The notes under the pieces: generated by a model
Told to the model about the DNA's origin: nothing
Database searches by the model: none
Seen by the model: only the letters and a program-made list of their open reading frames with translations
Shown: in pieces, positions 57,709-64,000 of the stretch
Layout: the number at the start of each line of letters is the position of its first letter
Position numbering within the stretch: the stretch's first letter is position 1
DNA from: Bradyrhizobium australiense
GTDB taxonomy: Bacteria > Pseudomonadota > Alphaproteobacteria > Rhizobiales > Xanthobacteraceae
DNA: 64,000 bases
Direction: 5' to 3'
Assembly (NCBI RefSeq): GCF_013114825.1
Contig: NZ_JAAVLX010000002.1
Span: 558,001 to 622,000 of the forward strand
Position numbers and translations under genes: made by a program

Positions 57709-58446
57709 GTGGCGCGCCTGCTGTCATTCGCCGTGTTCCTTGTAACCTGGTGGGTCGCCTCCCTGTTTGCCGGTGACGCAAAGCTGCCACCTCCGCCCAC
57801 CGTGCTCACGGCCATGATTGCGGAAGCCAGGTCGGGTAACCTGTTTTTCCATCTCGGCGCGACCTTGGCGCGGGTTACGCTCGCCTTCACGCTAGCGATG
57901 GCGCTGGGCGCGGCGATCGGATACCTGATGGGCCGGGTACGGCTTGCCGATCGGCTGGGCGACCCCTGGTTGATCCTGCTGCTCAATCTGCCGGCGCTCG
58001 TGGTCATCGTGCTCGCCTACATCTGGGCCGGACTGACTGAAGTCGCCGCCATTGCGGCAATCGCCATCAACAAGCTCCCGACCGCCGTCGTTACCCTGCG
58101 CGAGGGGGCACGTGCCCTCGACGCCGCGCTTGACGAAATGGCGACGGTGTTCGCATTGCCCCGCTGGAGCAGATTTCGACACGTCATTTTGCCGCAACTG
58201 TCGCCCTATATCGCTGCCGCCGCACGGTCAGGACTTTCCCTGGTCTGGAAGATCGTACTGGTTGCGGAATTGCTCGGACGCCCGAACGGTGTCGGTTTCG
58301 AGATCGGCGTGGCGTTCCAGCTATTCGACATTCCGCTATTGCTTGCCTACTCGTTGAGCTTCGCCGCGGTCGTGCTCCTCATTGAAACCTTGTTTGTGCA
58401 GCCGTTTGAGGCCCGGTCATACCGGTGGCGTCCTCGTGCGGCTTGA
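57709..58446 (+). CDS. ABC transporter permease, SsuC/TauC type
   Basis: 245 residues from GTG 57709, just after the binding-protein stop; six predicted membrane segments. EAA-type loop near LDEMATVFALPRWSRFRHVILP. The frame is open upstream to 57544 within the binding-protein gene. Confidence 0.87.
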   Translation: MARLLSFAVFLVTWWVASLFAGDAKLPPPPTVLTAMIAEARSGNLFFHLGATLARVTLAFTLAMALGAAIGYLMGRVRLADRLGDPWLILLLNLPALVVIVLAYIWAGLTEVAAIAAIAINKLPTAVVTLREGARALDAALDEMATVFALPRWSRFRHVILPQLSPYIAAAARSGLSLVWKIVLVAELLGRPNGVGFEIGVAFQLFDIPLLLAYSLSFAAVVLLIETLFVQPFEARSYRWRPRAA

Positions 58447-59164
58447 GGTCGAAATCGCCAGCAAGACATTCAAGAGCGCGGCGGGCGAACAGCACGACGT
58501 GATCGCGGGCGTAGCCTTTGCACTTGGTGCGGGAGAGGTTGGTGTATTGGTCGGCCCATCCGGCTGCGGCAAGAGTACGATGCTTCGGATCCTTGCCGGC
58601 CTCGACCAAGATTTTCAAGGGCGCATCTCGCGTCCGGCCGGCGCGCGGATCGGCTTCGTGTTCCAGGAGCCGCGGCTGTTGCCGTGGAGGTCGGTCGAGG
58701 AAAATGTGCGACTTGCCGCGCCTGGGGCCGATGAAGCGAAGCTTTCAGCACTCTTCGAAATTCTGGAGTTGAAGGCACATCGCAACCATTTTCCCGGTGA
58801 ATTGTCGCTCGGCCTCGCGCGGCGCGTTGCGCTCGCCCGCGCGTTCGCTGTCGAACCGGAGTTGCTCATTCTCGACGAACCGCTCGCCTCGCTCGATGCC
58901 GCCCTTGCGAGCCGCCTGCGCGATGAGATCGCCATGTTGGTCAACGGTCGCTCCGTGATAACGTTGCTGGTCACCCATGATGTAGACGACGCGGTTCGAC
59001 TTGGGGATCGCGTGATCCTGCTGTCGCCGCGCCCGGCCCGGATTCTCGCGGACCTGCCCATCCGCACGCCGCGAAGCGCACGCGGAGACGCTGAGACCGC
59101 CGCAATCAAGTCGGACATCATGCGGCGGATCAATGGCTGTCCCACCAAGCGGGATGCGTCATAG
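58436..59164 (+). CDS. ABC transporter ATP-binding protein, SsuB/TauB type
   Basis: 242 residues from GTG 58436, overlapping the permease end. Walker [10 protein letters not shown] near 40; the signature is LSLGLARR, with Leu where the usual SGG has Gly; Walker B LLILDEPLASLD; switch His in LVTHDVDDA. The changed signature is unusual but is seen in some SsuB-type subunits of PQQ clusters. Confidence 0.86.
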   Translation: MRLEVEIASKTFKSAAGEQHDVIAGVAFALGAGEVGVLVGPSGCGKSTMLRILAGLDQDFQGRISRPAGARIGFVFQEPRLLPWRSVEENVRLAAPGADEAKLSALFEILELKAHRNHFPGELSLGLARRVALARAFAVEPELLILDEPLASLDAALASRLRDEIAMLVNGRSVITLLVTHDVDDAVRLGDRVILLSPRPARILADLPIRTPRSARGDAETAAIKSDIMRRINGCPTKRDAS

Positions 59165-59211
59165 GCAGTGCCGGAAGCCGGTGCTAGGATGCGTGATCGG
59201 TTAGGTGGACG

Positions 59212-60006
59212 ATGAAACGCTCGATCGGAACTGCAGCGCTCAGTCTTGCTCTTGTGGCTATGACGGCAACAGCCCAGGACATGATGCGTCACGTTGACTT
59301 ATCGTCGCCCGATATGGTCTCGGCCGAATTGACCCGCGGAGAGGTCGAGGCCGCGCTCGCTGCGTCAACCACCGCCGCACCCGCGGATTTCACGGGAAAG
59401 AGATTATCCGGCCTCGACCTGTCGGGACTCAACCTGTCCGGCGCAATTTTCCGCGCGGCCAAGCTCAACAAGACGAGGTTTGCGGGCGCCAAACTCGACC
59501 GCGCCATCCTCGACCAGGCATGGCTACTGGAAGCGGACCTGACCGGTGCAAGCCTGAAGGGCGCAAAACTGTTCGCTTCGCAAATGGCTCGCGCCCGCCT
59601 CGACGGCGCCGATCTTTCGGGAGCACGCGTCGCGGCCGATCTAACCGGCGCGAGCCTCGTCGGAGCGTCGATCACGGAAGCAAATCTGGGCGCCGACATG
59701 CGTAATCAATCGATGGGGTTGATGCGAGCGGTGCTGAAATCGGCCAACCTGGAACGGCTGAACGCGCGCGGCGCCGACCTGTCTCGTGTCGATCTCGAAT
59801 TTGCGGTGCTGAAGGGCGGCGACCTCACCGGTGCTTCTCTCAAGGGTGCCCAACTCGGCGGGGCCGACCTGACCGGCATCACGGTCGTCGACACCGATTT
59901 CGAGGGTGCCGATCTCGATACGGCCCGGTTGATCGCCCCAATCGGCCTCGATCGGGCGAGAAACTTCGATAAGGTAAAGAATCGAGACCGTCTGATCAGG
60001 CAATGA
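59212..60006 (+). CDS. Secreted pentapeptide-repeat protein
   Basis: 264 residues: signal peptide (cut near ATAQ, 22) and about 20 pentapeptide repeats of A(D/N)LxG type from residue 60 to 240, which would form a right-handed quadrilateral helix. Two blocks are separated by a non-repeat stretch near 160. Function unknown; periplasmic by its signal. Confidence 0.87.
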   Translation: MKRSIGTAALSLALVAMTATAQDMMRHVDLSSPDMVSAELTRGEVEAALAASTTAAPADFTGKRLSGLDLSGLNLSGAIFRAAKLNKTRFAGAKLDRAILDQAWLLEADLTGASLKGAKLFASQMARARLDGADLSGARVAADLTGASLVGASITEANLGADMRNQSMGLMRAVLKSANLERLNARGADLSRVDLEFAVLKGGDLTGASLKGAQLGGADLTGITVVDTDFEGADLDTARLIAPIGLDRARNFDKVKNRDRLIRQ

Positions 60007-60040
60007 CGGCTCAAGGCGCCCGCGACGAAAGGATGACCCG

Positions 60041-60385
60041 ATGCGATGGATACTGGCTTTGGTGACACTGCTGTCAACAAGCGCCAACGAGGTGACCGCG
60101 CAGGGAAAAGGCATCCGATTGTGGAATCTTACGACGGCTACCATTTCGGAGTTTCAGCTTTCCCCGCCCGGCAAGAACGACTGGGGTCCCAACCAGACCC
60201 TCAACGACAAGGACAAGGAAGTCGACCACGACGAGCGCCTTCGTATCACGGGCGTGGCGCCGGGGCGCTATGACGCCAAGATCGGCTACCGCGGCTCAAA
60301 GCACTGCTTTGTTCGCGACATCGAAATCAAGGCCGACGCCGTGTTTTCGATCGCGGACAAGGATCTGAAAGACTGCAACAAGTAG
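60041..60385 (+). CDS. Small secreted protein of unknown function
   Basis: 114 residues: signal peptide cut near VTAQ, then a beta-rich part with ITGVAPGRYDAKIGY, a pattern seen in small Ig-like or carbohydrate-binding folds. Two Cys (HCF, DCNK) may pair. It follows the pentapeptide-repeat gene by 34 bases, so is probably co-transcribed. Confidence 0.7.
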   Translation: MRWILALVTLLSTSANEVTAQGKGIRLWNLTTATISEFQLSPPGKNDWGPNQTLNDKDKEVDHDERLRITGVAPGRYDAKIGYRGSKHCFVRDIEIKADAVFSIADKDLKDCNK

Positions 60386-60406
60386 CCGCCACTGCCGGAC
60401 GAATAT

Positions 60407-60643
60407 TCAACCGGCCGACCACACGGCGTCGCCGGAGGCCTTTCGATTGGCGCCCGGATATTCGCAGCGCCACTTGACCGCAGTCCATTTCGGATGTTCG
60501 CCCACCCATTGTGCGATGTAGGGCTGCGCAGCCATGACGCATTGCCGCAACGAAACATCTGAAGAAAAGACCAAATGGGTTTCCTCGCAAGTGGCTGGCG
60601 AGAGCACCGCACAGACGGTCACGACCAAATCTATTGGAGTCAT
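60407..60643 (-). CDS. Small conserved hypothetical protein
   Basis: 78 residues from ATG 60643. Hydrophobic start (IDLVVTVCAVLSP) and four Cys, with the C-terminal KWRCEYPG. No domain known to me. Converges on the 60041 gene with 21 bases between. A longer form from 60715 would lack a proper signal. Confidence 0.6.
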   Translation of the reverse strand: MTPIDLVVTVCAVLSPATCEETHLVFSSDVSLRQCVMAAQPYIAQWVGEHPKWTAVKWRCEYPGANRKASGDAVWSAG

Positions 60644-60759
60644 ATCTGCTATCCCTTGAATTGTTCCCAAACCGATAACGCAAGAGCTACGGCAATGGGC
60701 GGCCTGACGTTTCACTACACCGTGAAAAGCCGGAACCGGGCCGCGCGCGGCCGCCAGTT

Positions 60760-61632
60760 CTAAAAGTTAACGCCAAATACCAGCCGCGCCTGGTGGCGTT
60801 CGAAATTGACGAGATCAAGGCTGGAAGTCGACCCCGCCGAACGCCCCCAGGCTTGCAAGCTCCAACTCGCGGTCAGCCGCGAGCTTTTCGACAACTGGAA
60901 ATATGCGGTAGGACCGACAAATAACGCCTGCCCGGCAAGTTCGTCCAGACCGATCCCCTCATATTTTCGCAGGTAACGCGCCTCGCCGCCGAACAGGAAG
61001 CCGGGACGTAACTGCGCCATGATCCCGAGCGCCGCGCCTGCGGTGGATTCCCGCTCCATCACGCCGCTGCCGATCAATCGCGTCCATTCCGGTTCGTAGA
61101 TCAGGTTGAACGCCGCGACGACGCGGTTCGGCACGAGCTCCCGATCGAATGCCAGCCTGAATTCGGTCCCGAAACTACGGACCGCCTCAGCCGTGGTCTC
61201 ATCGATACGATGCGCGTGCGCTTCTGTCGCAAAGGTGAGCCCAAATGGCGCCGTTTCCCGATCGAGAAAGCGGTAGCGCAAATCGATCGACCCACCCTGC
61301 CATGACAGCCTGCGCTGGTCGTCAAGGCCTGGCACGCCGCTGATCAGGTGCGATGCAAACGTGCTTCCCACCTCGATTCGAAAATTCCGGACCGGCACAA
61401 GCTCCAGTTCGAACTCCTGGCCGACCGCCCGGTAAGTACCCCCGTTTCTGCCGAAGCGCCCGGTCGTCTCGCTCTGAAACTCCCGTTCGCCGACGGTGCC
61501 GACATCGGCCCCGATCATGAAGCCGAACAGATGCTCGGTATCGATGCCCTCGGCGCAGGCGCAAGCCGGCAGCAGCGCAGCAAAAGACACAACCGCCGCT
61601 TGGAAGGTCTTTGCACGCGTCAATTTTCGCAT
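60760..61632 (-). CDS. Predicted outer-membrane beta-barrel protein
   Basis: 290 residues: signal peptide (cut near CACAEG) and alternating beta pattern with aromatic C-terminus (ARLVFGVNF), typical of outer-membrane barrels. No conserved name. It lies downstream of pqqA in the same direction, 282 bases away. Confidence 0.75.
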   Translation of the reverse strand: MRKLTRAKTFQAAVVSFAALLPACACAEGIDTEHLFGFMIGADVGTVGEREFQSETTGRFGRNGGTYRAVGQEFELELVPVRNFRIEVGSTFASHLISGVPGLDDQRRLSWQGGSIDLRYRFLDRETAPFGLTFATEAHAHRIDETTAEAVRSFGTEFRLAFDRELVPNRVVAAFNLIYEPEWTRLIGSGVMERESTAGAALGIMAQLRPGFLFGGEARYLRKYEGIGLDELAGQALFVGPTAYFQLSKSSRLTASWSLQAWGRSAGSTSSLDLVNFERHQARLVFGVNF

Positions 61633-61914
61633 TCAGCGGGTCATTGGGTTGAACGGGTGATTCCCGGAGGTGTCGGCCGAAGGCATACCCTAGCATGACG
61701 CGGCGACCGTCCGCGAGCCATCGAAAGACAGAGAATGCAGGTGCGGCAGCGCAGAAACTGGGCCGGATCGGTACTTCGGCCGTCTACAGGGATCCTGCTG
61801 GCTTTGGCAGGATCCGCAGCTCACTCTTGGTGCAAGCAATGGTGGGAATTGAGCAGTTTGCCCGGCCCGCGGCAACAGGCCGTTGCCGGAGCCGGGCAGA
61901 CCGTTTCGACGCGT

Positions 61915-61995
61915 CTATTTACGCGCCGCGCAGGCGTACATGTTGATTTCCATGCCCACCGGCACTTCGACGATCTTCGGAGTTTTCCAACTCAT
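61915..61995 (-). CDS. pqqA: PQQ precursor peptide PqqA, orphan copy
   Basis: 26 residues: MSWKTPKIVEVPVGMEINMY, then ACAARK. The Glu and Tyr that become PQQ are in GMEINMY, three residues apart as in all PqqA peptides. GGAGGA lies six bases before the ATG. It is too short for many gene finders. No pqqB-E follows; the next gene downstream is a barrel protein, so the biosynthetic genes must lie elsewhere. Confidence 0.96.
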   Translation of the reverse strand: MSWKTPKIVEVPVGMEINMYACAARK

Positions 61996-62040
61996 CAGGG
62001 TCCTCCCAAGCAGTGCTGGCACGACGTTCGTGCCGCATCA

Positions 62041-62069
62041 AAAGTAGGTTGACCTCGAACAGAGCGCAA
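62041..62069 (-). promoter_or_regulatory. pqqA promoter candidate
   Basis: On the minus strand TTGCGC (62069-62064) and TACTTT (62046-62041) are 17 bases apart, giving a transcript start about 40 bases before the pqqA ATG. The direct repeat at 62120-62156 lies upstream of it, in position for an activator. Confidence 0.55.
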
Positions 62070-62119
62070 GCGCGGAAGATCGAGTGCTGCAGATATCCGC
62101 ACGCGCACGACGCACCGCA

Positions 62120-62156
62120 CTTCTCTCTTGGACAAGGCTACTTCGCTCTTGGACAA
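62120..62156. promoter_or_regulatory. Direct repeat, candidate AraC-type operator of pqqA
   Basis: On the minus strand TTGTCCAAGAGCGAAG (62156-62141) and TTGTCCAAGAGAGAAG (62135-62120) match in 15 of 16 positions with starts exactly 21 bases apart. The unit is the same as at xoxF (41228-41264). It lies 125 bases before pqqA. Confidence 0.7.
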
Positions 62157-62288
62157 AGGCGGGTCAAGCAGCGGATCGACGCGGCACCGCGTCGGTGACA
62201 GTTGCTCGCTCCGCTGGCATGCCCAGGCCGGCGAGCGAAGAGCCGGACCGAAGCGATGGCAATCCGACATCGCTTCGGCTCTGCGTGT

Positions 62289-62615
62289 TCAGCAGTCCTT
62301 GTCTGCGGTCTTGCTCTCAGCCTTGGCCCCTTCGGCCTGCTGTGCCGCCGTCGGTTCGCCCTGCATCTGGCGCTGCGTATCCTGCGACGATGCTGCAGTA
62401 TCTCCAGTCGTCCGGTTCATGGTGCCCGTCGGCGGATGTTCGCTGGTGCTGCTGCTACTCATACCCGTTGTTTGGCTCTCGCCCATCTTGGCCGGTCCGG
62501 AGCCTGCGTCCTTCAGGTTGGCGGCGCGTCCCGTATCGCAGGGACCTGCCAGTGCTGCGCCGGTGCTCAAGACCAGGATGGAGCAACCGGCAAGAATGAG
62601 CTGTTTCATTTTCAT
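62289..62615 (-). CDS. Small secreted Ser/Thr/Gln-rich protein
   Basis: 108 residues from ATG 62615 after GAGAGG: signal peptide cut near ALAG, then low-complexity Ser/Thr/Gln/Ala sequence with two Cys at the ends (GPCDT, KDC). Longer upstream reading to 63023 is not credible. Unknown function. Confidence 0.65.
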   Translation of the reverse strand: MKMKQLILAGCSILVLSTGAALAGPCDTGRAANLKDAGSGPAKMGESQTTGMSSSSTSEHPPTGTMNRTTGDTAASSQDTQRQMQGEPTAAQQAEGAKAESKTADKDC

Positions 62616-62750
62616 CTGCCTCTCCTCTTCTTCTCGTGAAGCGCGACAACACGATGAGAGGCAACCGAACCGTTGTCTGCAGGTTCCGGGTGGCGGCTTG
62701 AATATCGACAGGTTTAATCTGATGGCACGATTTCTGGTGAGGACAATCCA

Positions 62751-63014
62751 ATGGAACCGATTCACCAAGGGTTGATCAGTTTTCTTCTCGCGCTCTGCCT
62801 TGCATCGGCGGCCTTTGCGCAGGACAGGCAGCCTGACCAAACCGCACCGAATGCGGAGACCGCCCTGCCCGCTGACAGACCGTCGTTGACTGGAAAAGAG
62901 CGCCTCGGAAAAAAGTGGATGGACGAGCAACGGATTGACAATTGCAACGTGCCCATCGACAAGCGCGGAAGCAGGGCACGGCCAGGCGACTGCCCGTATT
63001 CTCCGTCGGGATGA
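62751..63014 (+). CDS. Small secreted protein of unknown function
   Basis: 87 residues: signal peptide cut near AFAQ (24), then a charged part (LGKKWMDEQRIDNCNVPIDK) with two Cys likely paired. GTGAGGA precedes the ATG. Divergent from the 62615 gene with 135 bases between. Confidence 0.65.
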   Translation: MEPIHQGLISFLLALCLASAAFAQDRQPDQTAPNAETALPADRPSLTGKERLGKKWMDEQRIDNCNVPIDKRGSRARPGDCPYSPSG

Positions 63015-63152
63015 CGCGATCACCAGTGACGAAATGCTAGAGATTCGGCTTGCGAGCCACCTCTTCCACGATGGTTTTCGCGGCGACTGGAAGCATCGTC
63101 TCAGTGCATATGAACGCTCAAGCGCACCCCACTGAACGCAGACGCCACCGCC

Positions 63153-63764
63153 CTACCACATGGTCTGCCGCGCCCGTTCCGGCCATTCCCGATCGTATTT
63201 CTCGCCGCCGACGGTGTTGTCGCTCATTTCGGCAAGGATCTGGCCGGGCGTGGGCAAGTTCCTCGGATCGACGCGCCTGTCGGGATTCCAGAGATCGGAA
63301 CGCACGATGGCGCGCGCGCACTGGAAGTAAACCTCCTCGACCGTCATGACGATAACGGTGCGCGGCGCCTTGCCCTCCATCTTGAACGACGCGAGCAGGT
63401 CCGGATCGGCCGAGACGTGCGCGCGGCCGTTGATACGCAGCGTGCTGCCGGAGCCCGGAATGAGAAACAACAGCGCCACCCGCGGATCGCGCACGATATT
63501 GCGCAGTGAATCGCAGCGATTGTTGCCGCGGCGATCCGGCATCATCAGCGTCTTCTCATCGTGGATGCGCACGAAGCCCGGCAGGTCGCCGCGGGGCGAG
63601 CAGTCCAGCCCCTCCGGCCCGCAGGTTGCCAGCGCCGCGAACGGCGACTTGTCCATCAAGGCGCGGTAGGCCGGCGTGATCCCGTCCGCGACCTTGACGG
63701 TCGAGGCGTCGTTGGGAAAGCCGTAGATCGCCTCGAGTTGCTCGATGGTCGCGACAACAGTCAT
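63153..63764 (-). CDS. Pyridoxamine 5'-phosphate oxidase family protein
   Basis: 203 residues from ATG 63764, after GGAGA. The split-barrel flavin fold is shown by SPFAALATCGPEGLDCSPRGD near 38 and IPGSGSTLRINGRAHV near 110. This is the MSMEG_1061-type subgroup often annotated so; the substrate is unknown. Upstream frame to 63944 overlaps phnN and is not used. Confidence 0.82.
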   Translation of the reverse strand: MTVVATIEQLEAIYGFPNDASTVKVADGITPAYRALMDKSPFAALATCGPEGLDCSPRGDLPGFVRIHDEKTLMMPDRRGNNRCDSLRNIVRDPRVALLFLIPGSGSTLRINGRAHVSADPDLLASFKMEGKAPRTVIVMTVEEVYFQCARAIVRSDLWNPDRRVDPRNLPTPGQILAEMSDNTVGGEKYDREWPERARQTMW

Positions 63765-63777
63765 TTTAGGTCTCCTG

Positions 63778-64000
63778 CTAATCGTCCCACTTCCCGCCCT
63801 TGATGACGCGGACGAGCTGGCGGGAATGATATTCGGCGCTGCCGGTGTTGACGACGGTGACATCGGGCGCGGCCGCGGCATCCTCCACCGTGCGACCCAA
63901 GCGCGCTTCGAGCCTGCCATCGCTACTCCGCTGCCGCATCGCAAGCCGTTCGGCCAGCACGTTCGGCGGCGCCGTGATCGAAACCACCACCACGTCGGCG
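63778..64000 (-). CDS. phnN: Ribose 1,5-bisphosphate phosphokinase PhnN (5' part beyond the window)
   Basis: The last 74 codons of a gene entering from the right edge: VVVVSITAPPNVLAERLAMR, then an Arg-rich helix and NTGSAEYHSRQLVRVI. This matches the C-terminus of PhnN, a guanylate-kinase-like enzyme making PRPP from ribose 1,5-bisphosphate in phosphonate use. Thirteen bases separate it from the PNPOx-fold gene downstream. Confidence 0.8.
   Translation of the reverse strand, partial: ADVVVVSITAPPNVLAERLAMRQRSSDGRLEARLGRTVEDAAAAPDVTVVNTGSAEYHSRQLVRVIKGGKWDD

Noticed and set aside
1-64000. tRNA, rRNA, CRISPR, transposase or integrase genes
   Set aside because: Reading both strands I saw no cloverleaf-like sequence, repeat-spacer array or recombinase motif; a covariance-model or profile search would be needed to be sure.

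Overview
The window looks like chromosomal DNA of a GC-rich alphaproteobacterium, most likely Bradyrhizobium or a close relative in the Nitrobacteraceae. This is inferred from gene content (XoxF/XoxG with a glutathione-linked formaldehyde pathway, the HutF route of histidine breakdown, many solute-binding proteins, a glutamate-cysteine-free PQQ accessory set) and not from any marker gene. I saw no rRNA, tRNA, insertion sequence, prophage or CRISPR array. Most genes lie in tight operons with ATGA or GTGA overlaps.

Layout. 1-2507 (minus): two genes of the URC uracil-catabolism type, URC4/DUF1688 (cut by the left edge) and a URC1-type GTP cyclohydrolase II paralogue, behind a promoter that overlaps a 16-base palindrome. 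2897-13303: a LysR regulator converging on a minus-strand operon that encodes a polyamine-type ABC importer, a three-subunit molybdenum hydroxylase and an amidase. 13628-22971: histidine utilisation, with hutI-hutH-hutU divergent from hutF-hutC around a HutC-type operator, followed by a nitrate/taurine-type ABC importer. 23279-25781: a cystathionine gamma-synthase family PLP enzyme and an enolase-superfamily enzyme. 26201-31784: a Tat-exported two-subunit molybdenum hydroxylase of the isoquinoline-oxidoreductase type, a small secreted protein, a PQQ dehydrogenase lacking the usual vicinal cysteines, and a Tat-exported Rieske protein. 32603-36508: a branched-chain-type binding protein, a palindromic repeat, and a Gfo/Idh/MocA oxidoreductase with a fumarylacetoacetate-hydrolase family protein, probably for sugar-acid breakdown.

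36954-62156 is the centre of interest: a methanol-oxidation region of the lanthanide-dependent kind. xoxF, xoxG, frmA and gfa run on the minus strand, so methanol is oxidised in the periplasm to formaldehyde and this is passed to glutathione in the cytoplasm; fghA (plus strand, fused by overlap to a response regulator) hydrolyses S-formylglutathione to formate. Around them lie an AraC regulator, a TonB-dependent receptor, a histidine kinase, an ABC exporter/importer set resembling the lanthanide-uptake (lut/ped) clusters, xoxJ, a CXXCW rhodanese-like protein, a zinc metallohydrolase, a SoxYZ-like carrier, a second ABC importer, several small secreted proteins, and a 26-codon pqqA gene with no pqqB-E beside it.

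The most novel observation is a pair of 16-base direct repeats with an exact 21-base period, present upstream of xoxF (41228-41264) and again upstream of the orphan pqqA (62120-62156). This is the spacing used by AraC-family activators, and an AraC-family gene is divergent from xoxF. It suggests one regulon for the enzyme and its cofactor precursor. The right end (62289-64000) holds small secreted proteins, a pyridoxamine-phosphate-oxidase-fold protein and a phnN gene cut by the edge.
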